IMG/VR virus record: IMGVR_UViG_3300046722_000215
Location: 1 to 34,069 of that record
DNA length: 34,069 nucleotides
Source: a virus
Direction: 5' to 3' (one strand)
Shown here: one piece after another, positions 1 through 8,256 of the stretch
How positions within the stretch are numbered: the stretch's first letter is position 1
Layout of the letters: the number at the start of each line of letters is the position of its first letter
Notes under the pieces: generated by a model
The model's input: only the letters and a program-made list of their open reading frames with translations
Told to the model about the DNA's origin: nothing
Database searches by the model: none
Made by a program: the position numbers and the translations under genes

Positions 1-20
1 ACACGACGCTCTTCCGATCT
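1..20 (+). other. Illumina sequencing adapter remnant
   Basis: The first 20 bases, ACACGACGCTCTTCCGATCT, match the 3' part of the Illumina TruSeq read-1 adapter exactly. This is not phage DNA; it is untrimmed read-through from short inserts kept in the assembly. Biological sequence starts at about base 21. Confidence 0.97.
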
Positions 21-161
21 GGCAGATTTTTATATCCACAAATCAGAGTTCTGACTCTCGAGGGGCTAATTTGCCCATTATTCAAAGGCGCGATTACGGG
101 CGTGATTGCGGCACGCCGGCGCGCCGAGGCGCGCGTATCATGTTCTCGGAGGTGATTTCGA
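21..161. other. AT-richer leader upstream of terminase; possible packaging-site region
   Basis: No convincing gene lies here. The segment is clearly AT-richer than the following genes and holds two small hairpins: AGAGT/ACTCT around a four-base loop (45-58) and GGGC/GCCC around TAATTT (63-76). A GC-rich run containing GGCGCGCC follows at about 118-135. In HK97-type phages cos sites commonly lie just upstream of the small terminase gene and near an HNH gene, so this is a reasonable place to look for cos or terminase-binding sites. That is inference from position only. Confidence 0.4.
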
Positions 162-626
162 ATGCCGGCGCGCAGGAAACCAACGGTATTGCTTGAGGCG
201 AGCGGCGCTTTTCAAAAGAATCCGAGCCGGCGCCGCGATAGAGAAGATGAGCCGGTGCCCGAGGGGCCGCTCGGCGGGCCGCCTGAGGAATGGCTCGAGG
301 CCGCAAAGGCCGGCAATTCTCAGTTTCAGGCCTGGGTAAAACTATGGGACGAAGTGACCGAGATGGCGCAATTTGGCGTGCTCTCTTCGATGGACCGGAT
401 TCACGTCGAGAATATTTGCTATCTCGAGTATCGTATTCGGCGCATGGCGCGCGGCTATATGAAATGGGCAACGTCAGATTTTGCGGAGTGCAACAAACAC
501 CTGGGGCAAATTGGTTGCATTCCGAGTGAGCGCTCGCGTGTCAAGGGACAAACAAAGACGGCCGAGGTTGCCGGCGAATGGGCCGAGCTCGCCGCTGAGC
601 AGCAGAAACGGCCGCCCGTCCAATAG
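162..626 (+). CDS. terS: Terminase small subunit (P27-like)
   Basis: The 154-residue protein would recognise phage DNA at the packaging site and hand it to the large terminase. It has the layout of P27-type small subunits: a basic N-terminus with RRKPTVLLEASGAF, an R-rich stretch before an acidic-proline segment (EPVPEGPLGGPPEEW), then a helical region (about 45-120) likely to oligomerise. The ATG at 162 is fixed by an excellent Shine-Dalgarno GGAGGTGA at 148-155. The large terminase follows after a single base. Length is normal for the family. Assignment rests on pattern and on the neighbouring large terminase, so the role is more certain than the exact family. Confidence 0.85.
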   Translation: MPARRKPTVLLEASGAFQKNPSRRRDREDEPVPEGPLGGPPEEWLEAAKAGNSQFQAWVKLWDEVTEMAQFGVLSSMDRIHVENICYLEYRIRRMARGYMKWATSDFAECNKHLGQIGCIPSERSRVKGQTKTAEVAGEWAELAAEQQKRPPVQ

Positions 627-627
627 T

Positions 628-2337
628 GTGCCGCCGAGTCGCGATTACGCGGCTATCTGCAATCAGTACGCACGGGATGTGCTGGCCGGCCGTATCGTGG
701 CATGCAAGTGGATCCGGCTCGCCTGCAAACGTCATTTAGATGACCTGGCGCGCGAGCGCACGCCGGATTATCCGTATCGCTTCGACGCCGGCCGGGCCGC
801 AAAGGCCTGCAGGTTTATCGAATTGTTGCCGCACGTCAAAGGCCAGTGGGCACGGCCGGCGCCGGGCGAATCGAACCGCATTCGGCTCGAGGCCTGGCAG
901 GTTTTCAAAACTGCGAACCTTTTCGGTTGGGTAGAGAAAGCAAGCGGCTTTCGCCGCTTTCGCCGGATGTACGAATGTGTGGCGCGCAAGAACGCCAAAA
1001 GCACATGGGCCGCCGCGGTGGGCCTATACATGTTTGCGGCCGACGGGGAATACGGCGCCGAGGTCTATTCCGGCGCCACGACTGAAAAACAGGCCTGGGA
1101 AGTATTTCGGCCGGCCTGGTTGATGGCGCAGAAAACGCCGGAACTACAGCAATATTTCGGCGTGACTATCAACGCCAAAAGTTTACTTATCGATGCCGAT
1201 TATTCGCGATTCGAGGCCGTCATCGGCAAACCGGGCGACGGTGCGAGCCCGTCGTGCGCGATTATCGATGAGTATCACGAGCATTCGACGCCGGAGCTCT
1301 TGGAAACGATGGAGACGGGCACGGGAGCCCGTCAACAACCGTTAATTATGGTAATCACAACCGCGGGCTCGCTGATCGAGGGACCGTGTTACATCATGCA
1401 ACAAGAGGCGCAGCAGGTCCTCGAGGGTACGCTCGATAATGATCGTTTCTTTGTGCTGATTTTTACCCTTGATGAAGAGGAAGAATGGAAAACCGATGCC
1501 GGCATTTTCAAGGCGAATCCTAACGCCGGCGTGTCGGTTTCGCTCGAGTTTCTGCGCTCACAACAACGAGAGGCAATGCAGTCGGCGCACAAACAGGCCA
1601 CGGTCAAGACAAAACATTTCGATTGTTGGGTGAACGCGCGGCGTGCCTGGATGAATATGGAGGCCTGGCGCCGGTGTGGAGATGCCAGTTTGCGCGTGGA
1701 TGATTTTCGCCATGAACCGTGTTACGAGGGCGCCGACCTGGCCGCCAAAATTGATTTGGCGAGTCGCGTCAAGGTTTTTATCCGCGACGAAGAGGGGGTC
1801 CGGCATTATTACGTTTTTGCGCGTAGTTACGTGCCGCGGGATAGAGCGCTAGATACGCGGCATCCACATTACGAAAAATGGGTACACGCCGGCGCCCTGA
1901 TTGCACACGACGGGCCGGAAATTCAATTGGCGAAGATTCAACGCGAAATCGAGGATGAGCTCGAGCGCTTTCAATTTGCGGCCATTGCCTTTGACCCGTG
2001 GTCGGCTTTGCAGATGCAGCAAGAGCTCGCCGCGCGCACCAGTAACGACGTGGTGATTTCCATACCGCAGACGGTTCAATATCTTTCGCCGGCCATGAAA
2101 GAGCTCGAGGCCGCGGTACTTTCGGGGCGTTTTCATCACGACGCAAACCCAGTTCTGACCTGGGCGATTTCGAACGTGATGGTGCGCGAGGATGCCAACG
2201 AAAATATTTTTCCACGCAAAGAAACGACGGGCGCCGGCTTGCAAAAAATCGATCCGGCGAGCGCTCTATTCAATGCCATGAATCGGGCTATGGTCGGCAA
2301 TCCGGCCGCCGCCGGCGATTGCTTTTTCCTGGGGTAA
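628..2337 (+). CDS. terL: Terminase large subunit (ATPase/nuclease packaging motor)
   Basis: This is the ATP-driven motor that fills proheads and cuts concatemers. With the GTG at 628 the protein has 569 residues, normal for the HK97-like family. The opening (YARDVLAGRIVACKW) is typical of these proteins. The ATPase domain shows a Walker A-like RKNAKS at residues 120-125 and Walker B IIDE at 212-215, followed by YHEH. The nuclease domain shows acidic residues in GADLAAKIDLAS (about D370) and FDPWSA (D456), which fit the RNase H-like metal site. The reading frame is open back to a TTG at 481, but that would overlap the small subunit by 146 bases. The GTG one base after its stop is the more natural, coupled start. 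Confidence 0.95.
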   Translation: MPPSRDYAAICNQYARDVLAGRIVACKWIRLACKRHLDDLARERTPDYPYRFDAGRAAKACRFIELLPHVKGQWARPAPGESNRIRLEAWQVFKTANLFGWVEKASGFRRFRRMYECVARKNAKSTWAAAVGLYMFAADGEYGAEVYSGATTEKQAWEVFRPAWLMAQKTPELQQYFGVTINAKSLLIDADYSRFEAVIGKPGDGASPSCAIIDEYHEHSTPELLETMETGTGARQQPLIMVITTAGSLIEGPCYIMQQEAQQVLEGTLDNDRFFVLIFTLDEEEEWKTDAGIFKANPNAGVSVSLEFLRSQQREAMQSAHKQATVKTKHFDCWVNARRAWMNMEAWRRCGDASLRVDDFRHEPCYEGADLAAKIDLASRVKVFIRDEEGVRHYYVFARSYVPRDRALDTRHPHYEKWVHAGALIAHDGPEIQLAKIQREIEDELERFQFAAIAFDPWSALQMQQELAARTSNDVVISIPQTVQYLSPAMKELEAAVLSGRFHHDANPVLTWAISNVMVREDANENIFPRKETTGAGLQKIDPASALFNAMNRAMVGNPAAAGDCFFLG

Positions 2338-2372
2338 GTTTTCTTTCCCGACAAAAAGAGGCGAGCAGGAAA

Positions 2373-4040
2373 ATGAAATTCATGTCGCGAATTCGCGAGT
2401 GGATGAGCGCGCGCGCGAGTCTTGAAAATCCGAGTGTGCCGCTTTCGCTCGCGGCTTTCCTGGGATGGCTCGGCGCCGGCGAGCCGACGGCGAGCGGCGA
2501 GATTATCAACGTTGCGAGCGCTCTGCAGATTACGACGGTTTACCGTTGCGTGCGCTTGCTGGCCGAGAGCGTTGCCAGTTTGCCGATTGTCATCTATGCA
2601 TCGAAAGAGAGCGGCGGGCGGGCGCGCGTCGACCACGATTTAACCTGGATCCTATCGAACGAACCAAACGACGAGATGAGCGCGGCAACGTTTTGGGAGG
2701 CCTTTACCGGCAATATGGCCGCGACTGGCAACGGTTATGCCGAAATCCTTCGCACGCGTGGCGGCTCGGTTGTGGGGCTCTATCCCTTGAGCTCGGGAGT
2801 TACGACGCCGCGGCGCAATGCGCAAACCAACGAGCTCGAATATGTGACAAGCGTCGGCGGCCGTGAGCGCGTGATTTCTAAAAGCGATACGATCCATTGC
2901 CCGTTACTCGGATTTGACGGGCTCAAAGGTTTCAATCCGATTACTTTAGCGCGGCAAATGCTGGGCGTGGCAAAGGCGACGGAAAAATTTGGAGCGAAGT
3001 TTTTCGGCAATGGCGCTTTTCCGAGTGGCATCCTGACGCCCGACGCGGGGAGTGTGATTACCGACAAGCAAAAGGCCGATTTGAAGGAATCATGGGAGCG
3101 CAATTACGGCGGCGACAATCAACGGCGCGTGGCCGTTCTCACGGCGCCCTGGAAATGGCAGGCGCTCGGTATCTCTCCCGAGGATTCGCAGTTTCTCGGC
3201 ACGCAACAATTTACGCGTTCGCAAATCGCCGGCCTGTTTGGAGTGGCGCCGCATAAGGTCGGCGATACTACGCGGCTATCAAACAACAACCACGAGCAGG
3301 AATCGCTCGCGTTTGTGACCGATACGTTGCGGCCTTACTTGAATCGCATCGAGCAGGAACTCGAGCGCAAATTATTGCCGCGCTCGGGGCCGAATGCCTA
3401 CACGTTGCAAATTGAATTCGACGTATCGGAACGGTTGCGCGGCGATTTTGTGACCACGCAAGAGGGCATGGCGCTGGGGCGTCAATGGGGATGGTTGAGC
3501 GCCAACGACGTGCGCCGAGGAATGAATTTGAATCCTATCGGCGCCGAGGGCGACGTGTATCTCTCGCCACTCAACATGATTGATGCGCGCAAGATTGACG
3601 AGCAGGGGGCGCCGGCGCCGGCGGCCGGCGGCCAGGCCGCGGCCGAACTCGACTCGGAAGAGGGGAGCATGCTGGGCCGGTATGCGGCGCAGCATGGCGC
3701 CGGTTTTGTGCGTGCGTTTCGCGCGGCTAATGGCGACGTGGAACGGTTGCGCGCCGGCCTGGTGAGCGTGGCCGCCGGCCTGGCCGATGCCGCGGCGCGT
3801 GAGCATCCGTTTATTTTCTGGCCGGATGAGACGCAACAACGTATCGCCGGCGAAGGGCTCGAGGGGAGTTTACGGCGCGTGCGGCGCGCATCGGTAGGCA
3901 ATCAATTTCGCTTGAGCGAGCAATTTTGTCGGGAGGAATTTCGCCGCCTGGTTCGCAGCATTCACATTCAAACCGCGCGCGAGGGCGCGGCCATTCAGGC
4001 CGAGCAAGAGGTGCGCGGAGGGGGAGACTTTTTGCCATGA
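2373..4040 (+). CDS. Portal protein (HK97 type)
   Basis: It forms the dodecameric ring at the capsid vertex through which DNA passes and onto which the connector and tail assemble. The hallmark stretch near residues 50-80 (ALQITTVYRCVRLLAESVASLP) is characteristic of HK97 family portals, and FGVAPHKVGDTT with later VYLSPLNM supports this. At about 555 residues it is longer than the roughly 400 usual. The extra C-terminal 130 residues are helical, start after an Ala/Gly/Pro linker and have no recognised function. The ATG at 2373 follows an AGGA; ATG 2382 is an alternative. The frame runs back to a TTG at 2319 inside the large terminase gene, which is less likely. Its stop overlaps the protease ATG (ATGA). 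Confidence 0.93.
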   Translation: MKFMSRIREWMSARASLENPSVPLSLAAFLGWLGAGEPTASGEIINVASALQITTVYRCVRLLAESVASLPIVIYASKESGGRARVDHDLTWILSNEPNDEMSAATFWEAFTGNMAATGNGYAEILRTRGGSVVGLYPLSSGVTTPRRNAQTNELEYVTSVGGRERVISKSDTIHCPLLGFDGLKGFNPITLARQMLGVAKATEKFGAKFFGNGAFPSGILTPDAGSVITDKQKADLKESWERNYGGDNQRRVAVLTAPWKWQALGISPEDSQFLGTQQFTRSQIAGLFGVAPHKVGDTTRLSNNNHEQESLAFVTDTLRPYLNRIEQELERKLLPRSGPNAYTLQIEFDVSERLRGDFVTTQEGMALGRQWGWLSANDVRRGMNLNPIGAEGDVYLSPLNMIDARKIDEQGAPAPAAGGQAAAELDSEEGSMLGRYAAQHGAGFVRAFRAANGDVERLRAGLVSVAAGLADAAAREHPFIFWPDETQQRIAGEGLEGSLRRVRRASVGNQFRLSEQFCREEFRRLVRSIHIQTAREGAAIQAEQEVRGGGDFLP

Positions 4041-4852
4041 GCACACGCGAGAGACGTTTTATTTCCGGCGCAGGCCTGCGCGCGGCCGAGGGCGCGACGC
4101 CCGGCATTCAGGGAGTGGCCGCAGTGTATTCGCAACAGTACGATACCGGATGGTATGTCGAGAGCATTATGCCGGGCGCCTTTACGCGCGCCCTGGTCGA
4201 ACAACAAGACGTGCGGTGCCTGTTTAATCACGACGTCAATCAAATTCTGGCGCGCACCAAAAACGGAACCTTGCGCCTGGCCGATTCAACCGCGGGCCTG
4301 AAATTTGAGGCCGATACGGATCCGGCCACGAGCGTGGGGCGCGACGTGCCGGCCATGATTAGCCGCGGCGACATTGACGGTTGTTCGTTTTCATTCAATG
4401 TGCGTATGGCATCCTGGCGCGACGAGTACGATGCCAACGGCAATTATGTGCAGAGTTATCGCGAGATTGAGGACGTGGATTTGTTCGACGTCGGGCCGGT
4501 GACGTTTCCGGCCTATACGGCGACGAGCGTTGACCTAAAAGCGGCGCGCGCGGCCGTGGGCGAGCTCGAGCAGGCGCACGGGCTTTGGCCGGAAGGATTG
4601 CCGGCCGATGTGCGGCGCTACGTCGAGCGCCGCCAGGCCGGCCAGGGCAGCCAGGCGCCAGGGCGCCGCCGGCGCCCGGTACGCGCGAGCGGCGAGCCCG
4701 GTTATTGCACTTGCGATTGTGCCGAGTGCATGGCCGGCGATTGCGAGAATTGTTCGCACGTCGATTGCGATTGCATGGATTGCTTATGTGATGCGGCGCA
4801 AGGCCTGGCGCGCGATCAACTGCGCGCGCGGGCGCACATGGGCGCAGTGTAA
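4037..4852 (+). CDS. Prohead protease (HK97 gp4-like) with Cys-rich tail
   Basis: It would cleave the scaffold-like delta domain of the capsid protein during maturation. The 271-residue protein has the expected N-terminal core: a GVAAVY strand, the FNHD motif giving His65, and DGCSFSF giving Ser117 or Ser119 as nucleophile, matching the His-Ser arrangement of this protease family. The start overlaps the portal stop as ATGA and is preceded by a GGAGGGGG ribosome site at about 4017. Beyond residue 185 there is a basic linker and then ten cysteines between residues 224 and 251, many in CxC or CxxC pairs. This tail is not needed for the known protease fold and may bind metal. Confidence 0.92.
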   Translation: MSTRERRFISGAGLRAAEGATPGIQGVAAVYSQQYDTGWYVESIMPGAFTRALVEQQDVRCLFNHDVNQILARTKNGTLRLADSTAGLKFEADTDPATSVGRDVPAMISRGDIDGCSFSFNVRMASWRDEYDANGNYVQSYREIEDVDLFDVGPVTFPAYTATSVDLKAARAAVGELEQAHGLWPEGLPADVRRYVERRQAGQGSQAPGRRRRPVRASGEPGYCTCDCAECMAGDCENCSHVDCDCMDCLCDAAQGLARDQLRARAHMGAV

Positions 4853-4854
4853 AG

Positions 4855-6268
4855 AAACGTTTTGCCGGAAATTTCCCGTGCGCTCTCGCGGCGCCGCCTT
4901 CACTGGTTCGCGGCAAATTTCCTTGTCGATGCCGGCCTTTGCTTTTCAAACGGCGAGGGCGTTCCAGATTGAGCGATAACGCGCGAAAGCGAGAAACGAG
5001 AAAAACGAATGCCACAAATTAACGATGTTAAATTGAGGCGCGGGCAGCTTGGAACCGAGGCGCACGCATTACTCACGGCGCCTAAATGCTCGGCCGAGCA
5101 GCGGGCCAAGGCCGCGGTTATGCTCGATGAGGCCGACGGGCTTACTGAGCAGATTCAATTGCTCGAGCGTAGCGGAACCTGGCAAGAGATGCCGCGGCCG
5201 GCGCGGCCGGCACCCGGCGCCGACGACGATGGTTTGTCTGATGAAGGCGCCGCGCGCGCGCGCGACTATCAGAACGCCTTCGAGGTGTACATGCGCGGCG
5301 GCGAGCGTGCTCTGCGCGAGAATGAGCGCGCTCTGCTCACGAGCGGGCAAAGAAAACTCGACAAAAATCCCATCCTGATTGGCGGCGAGAAACGCGATAT
5401 TACCGTGGGCGGCACAGGAAACTATATCGTGCCGCAACAGTTCTACAACGAGCTGATTTCAGCCCAGAAATACATTGGCGCCCTGTATGGCAACGTGCGG
5501 CACAAGACAACGCCAGGCAACGGCGCGCCCATGAAAATCGGCTACGAAAACGATACGGCCAATACGGTTGTGCTGGTGGCCGAAAATACGCCGGTCACCG
5601 AAAGCGATCCTCTGTTTTCAGGAATCATTCAGTCGACCGATACGCTCGCAACCATGATAAAAGTGAGCCGGCAAGAGCTCGCCGACGCCGGTTTCGATTT
5701 GCCGGGGCTGTTTCGCGATAGACTCGGCAAGCGCTTTTTGCGCGGGCTCGAAAATTTCATTGCCAACGGCGACACGGCAAACATTGCCGGCCTGGTTGCG
5801 GGCATTACAACCTTTGCCACAACCGCGGCGGCTACCGGGCCGACCTATCCCGATTACGTGGCCTGCGAGACATTGCTCGACGTAGCGTACGAGCCAACCG
5901 CGGCCTGGTACATGAACAAGGCCACGCGCAATTACACCATGGGCCTGCTCGATACGCTCAATCGGCCGCTCTTTTTACCCAATCCACAAACCGGCGTGCT
6001 CGATCAAATTCTAGGCTTTCCCATTCGCTTAACGGCCTATTTGCCGAATTCGACAACGGCGACGGCGCTCGGTATCGTGTTCGGCGATTTAGAAGAGGCC
6101 TATTTGCTGCGCGACGATGGCGAAATGACCATGCAGCGGCTCGACGAACGGTACGCGGATCAATTGATGGTTGGTTTCCTGGCTTACATGCGCGCCGGCG
6201 GCAACGTGACCGATCCCGGCACGCATCCTTGCGTGGGTCTAAAAACGCACGTCTAAAACGTTTTGCCG
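4855..6268 (+). repeat. 13-bp direct repeat flanking the capsid gene
   Basis: AAACGTTTTGCCG occurs at 4855-4867, just after the protease stop, and again at 6256-6268, starting on the last base of the capsid stop codon. The two copies therefore bracket the 156-base intergenic gap plus the capsid gene. The gap 4868-5008 holds no other supported gene. The copies may mark a recombination boundary of a swapped capsid cassette or belong to transcript-end signals. Confidence 0.55.
5009..6256 (+). CDS. Major capsid protein (HK97 fold)
   Basis: This 415-residue protein builds the icosahedral shell. Residues 1 to about 120 form a charged, helical delta domain acting as internal scaffold, expected to be removed by the upstream protease. 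The mature part begins near residues 128-150 (GGTGNYIVPQQFYNEL) and continues with family-typical segments including TLATMIKVSRQELADAG, about 280 residues, normal for the fold. Portal, protease and capsid order is the standard HK97 arrangement. The ribosome site is weak (GAGAAACGAGAAAAACG), although this should be the most highly made protein. A hairpin terminator follows at 6272. Confidence 0.95.
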   Translation: MPQINDVKLRRGQLGTEAHALLTAPKCSAEQRAKAAVMLDEADGLTEQIQLLERSGTWQEMPRPARPAPGADDDGLSDEGAARARDYQNAFEVYMRGGERALRENERALLTSGQRKLDKNPILIGGEKRDITVGGTGNYIVPQQFYNELISAQKYIGALYGNVRHKTTPGNGAPMKIGYENDTANTVVLVAENTPVTESDPLFSGIIQSTDTLATMIKVSRQELADAGFDLPGLFRDRLGKRFLRGLENFIANGDTANIAGLVAGITTFATTAAATGPTYPDYVACETLLDVAYEPTAAWYMNKATRNYTMGLLDTLNRPLFLPNPQTGVLDQILGFPIRLTAYLPNSTTATALGIVFGDLEEAYLLRDDGEMTMQRLDERYADQLMVGFLAYMRAGGNVTDPGTHPCVGLKTHV

Positions 6269-6271
6269 AAA

Positions 6272-6320
6272 AGCGCGGCGCCGGGCCTGCTAAAACTGTT
6301 TAGCGCCGCGCTCTTTTCTC
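6272..6320 (+). terminator. Probable intrinsic terminator after the capsid gene
   Basis: A perfect 10-bp stem, AGCGCGGCGC at 6272-6281 and GCGCCGCGCT at 6303-6312, encloses a 21-base loop and is followed by CTTTTCTCTC. The loop is long and the T tract is interrupted, so termination may be partial, setting capsid mRNA above the downstream connector genes. Confidence 0.6.
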
Positions 6321-6338
6321 TCAGGAGGATTCTTTTCA

Positions 6339-6581
6339 ATGCGCGTGATTGCCGTCCAAAACTTTCAATGGCCGAGCATGACGCGGCCGGCGCGGCCGGG
6401 CGAAGTGCTCGAGCCGGCCGACGAGCTCGGACAGGAGTGGATCCGGCTCGGCCTGGTGCGGCGCATGGATGAGCCGGGCGAGGAACAGGCAATTCGCGAG
6501 CCGGGGGAAAAGGCGATTCAAGAGCCGGGGGAAAAGCCGGCGCGCAAACCGCGCGAAAACGCCGCGCGTTCGAAACGGTGA
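6339..6581 (+). CDS. Small protein downstream of capsid with EPGE repeats
   Basis: The 80-residue protein begins with a short beta-rich segment (MRVIAVQNFQWPS, RPGEVLEPADELG) of the kind found in small proteins encoded directly after capsid genes, where some act as capsid decoration or head-completion factors. Its second half is a charged repeat in which EPGE recurs three times about every nine residues, then a Lys/Arg-rich end. The repeat is visible in the DNA (6471-6540) and probably arose by slippage. Start ATG 6339 has a strong AGGAGG at 6321-6326. I do not recognise the family with confidence. Confidence 0.7.
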   Translation: MRVIAVQNFQWPSMTRPARPGEVLEPADELGQEWIRLGLVRRMDEPGEEQAIREPGEKAIQEPGEKPARKPRENAARSKR

Positions 6582-6584
6582 CGC

Positions 6585-7481
6585 ATGCTGAATGCTTATC
6601 CGATTACCGAGGCAATTCTCGAGCCCGTGACGCTGGCGCTCGCTAAGCAGCAATGCCGCATAGATCCCAGTTTTGGCGATGACGACCAACTGTTGCTTGT
6701 CTATATCGGGGCCGCGCGGCGCCTGGCCGAGAAGAAAGTGCAGGGCTCGTTTTTTAATCGCACCTGGCGCCGCACGATTGATAACTTTCCTCTGGCCGCG
6801 AATTACGACACCACGATTTCGCCGGCCGATAGGGCGGGCTGGCCGTTCGCGGCGCAGATATGGAATCGCATCGTCATTGATTTGCCTGGCGGGCGTACGC
6901 GCAAAATCAATTCGCTTTCTTATCTCGACGGCAACGGCAACCTGTTTACCGTGGATCCGAGCGTGTACCGAGCCGACCTGGCGAGCATTCCGGCGCGGCT
7001 CACGCCGGCCAAGAATTCTTTGTGCTGGCCGTGGCAAGGGCAATATTTGCCAGGCTCGGTAGAAATTCTTTACGAGGTTGCGAACTATACCGCGGCCATT
7101 ATCGGCGAGGCCTTTACCGTGCCCGTGGCCGGCTCGGGGGGCACGTCGAACTATGAACTGAAAAAGACCTGGGCAACCGGGCTCGAGAGGTTGGTGAATG
7201 GAAGCGGCGCCGCGGTGGCCGGCGCCTTGCTCCAAACGGATCCGGCGACGGGCACGAGTTCTCTCGTATTGCCGGGCGCCCTGGCCGGCCAGGCCTTGAC
7301 GGTGGATTACGACGTTAAGAATGTGCCCGACGACATTACGAATGCTTTACTGATGCTGATTGCTCACTGGTATCGGAATCCTGAGGCGACTACAGATTTG
7401 ACTTTAAAAACGGTGCCGATGGCGGTGGATTGCCTGCTCGAGGGGCACGCGATTACCTGGGGAGACTATCGCCCGTGCTGA
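6585..7481 (+). CDS. Head-tail connector (phiE125 gp8 / HK97 gp6-like) with internal insert
   Basis: It forms the ring below the portal. The N-terminus (PITEAILEPVTLALAKQQCRID, then a DDQLLLVYIGAARRLAEKKVQG helix) and the later DDITNALLMLIAHWYRNPEA helix are hallmarks of the gp6/gp8-type connector. The protein has 298 residues where about 190-230 is common. The extra length lies between the beta strand ending near YEVANY (about residue 168) and the C-terminal helix, a segment of roughly 75 residues rich in Gly, Ala and Thr that looks like a beta domain. Its stop overlaps the next gene's GTG. Confidence 0.85.
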   Translation: MLNAYPITEAILEPVTLALAKQQCRIDPSFGDDDQLLLVYIGAARRLAEKKVQGSFFNRTWRRTIDNFPLAANYDTTISPADRAGWPFAAQIWNRIVIDLPGGRTRKINSLSYLDGNGNLFTVDPSVYRADLASIPARLTPAKNSLCWPWQGQYLPGSVEILYEVANYTAAIIGEAFTVPVAGSGGTSNYELKKTWATGLERLVNGSGAAVAGALLQTDPATGTSSLVLPGALAGQALTVDYDVKNVPDDITNALLMLIAHWYRNPEATTDLTLKTVPMAVDCLLEGHAITWGDYRPC

Positions 7482-7840
7482 GGTCTATAAGCAATCCGTC
7501 TATCGGCGCCGGCGAGCTCGCGCACAAAATCGAAATTCAGCAACCGCAGACGGCGCCCGGCGATTCGTTCGGGCAATCGATCACGCCCGACACGTGGAAT
7601 ACGGTGCTCACAGTGCGCGCGGCTATCGAGGAAGTGGCAAGCGGTGAGCGCAGCGAGGCCGGGCAATTAGTGAGCGAATCGTCGACCCGTATCACGATTC
7701 GATGGACGCCGACATTTATCGGCGCGAATTTCCGCGTGCTCTGGGGCACACGCGTTTTTGCCGTGCATGATGTGACGAATTTATTGGAGCGTAATCGCGT
7801 GCTGGTACTTTCCTGCAGCGAGGTGAATCAACAAGCATGA
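7475..7840 (+). CDS. Head closure / head-tail adaptor protein
   Basis: The 121-residue protein matches the head-tail adaptor pattern: AGELAHKIEIQQP near the start, a Trp (DTWNTV) before AAIEEV, the TRITIRW strand, and a final VLVLSCSEV strand. These proteins plug the connector after packaging and receive the tail. The GTG at 7475 overlaps the previous stop by seven bases and has GGGGAG about ten bases upstream. It is followed by an ATGA overlap with the tail terminator, so the three are translationally coupled. Confidence 0.87.
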   Translation: MLRSISNPSIGAGELAHKIEIQQPQTAPGDSFGQSITPDTWNTVLTVRAAIEEVASGERSEAGQLVSESSTRITIRWTPTFIGANFRVLWGTRVFAVHDVTNLLERNRVLVLSCSEVNQQA

Positions 7841-8238
7841 TGCAAGAAGGGCTCGCCGCCTTACTCGAGAACAATGCCGGCGTGCATGCAATTACGACGC
7901 GCGTCTTTGCCATTCAGGCGCCCGACCAGGGCGAAGTTTATCCATGCCTGGTTTATAAGTGCGCCGGCGGCGAGGGAGCGGCGATTTTCGAGGATGGCGC
8001 CGGCATGATCCGGCAACGTGTCGAGATAACGGCATTCTCGACGAGCGCCGCCGAGGCCATGCGCCTGCGTTATGCGGCCACGGTGGCGCTCAAGCAGTGG
8101 AGAAAGCAACTATTGCCCGACGGCACGTTTATCGACACGTGCAATTTACTCGACCCTGGTACTGATTTCGAGCCGGGCATCACGCGCTATTTCTCTTGTA
8201 TGTGCGAGGTTTACGTTTTTTTCACCATGCCAGTTTAA
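7837..8238 (+). CDS. Tail terminator / tail completion protein (DUF3168-like)
   Basis: The 133-residue protein caps the tail tube at the head-proximal end. It carries the DUF3168-like pattern: GLAALLENNAGV at the start, YPCLVYKCAGG near residue 35, then RVEITAFSTSAAEAMRLRYA. Position between head closure and tail tube is canonical. It starts at the ATG overlapping the previous stop; a second ATG follows immediately. I saw no unusual insert. Confidence 0.82.
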   Translation: MMQEGLAALLENNAGVHAITTRVFAIQAPDQGEVYPCLVYKCAGGEGAAIFEDGAGMIRQRVEITAFSTSAAEAMRLRYAATVALKQWRKQLLPDGTFIDTCNLLDPGTDFEPGITRYFSCMCEVYVFFTMPV

Positions 8239-8256
8239 GAAGGGAGCGAAAAGACA

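Noticed and set aside
481-627. TTG start at 481 for the large terminase
   Set aside because: It would overlap the small terminase by 146 bases and add a non-family-like N-terminus; GTG 628 fits length, coupling and conserved start.
1778-2244. Minus-strand frames under the large terminase
   Set aside because: Arg/Pro-rich shadows of the terminase gene with no ribosome site or domain.
4395-5015. 206-residue minus-strand frame under the protease
   Set aside because: Low-complexity Arg/Pro/Ala sequence typical of a GC-rich shadow; the opposite frame is a clear protease.
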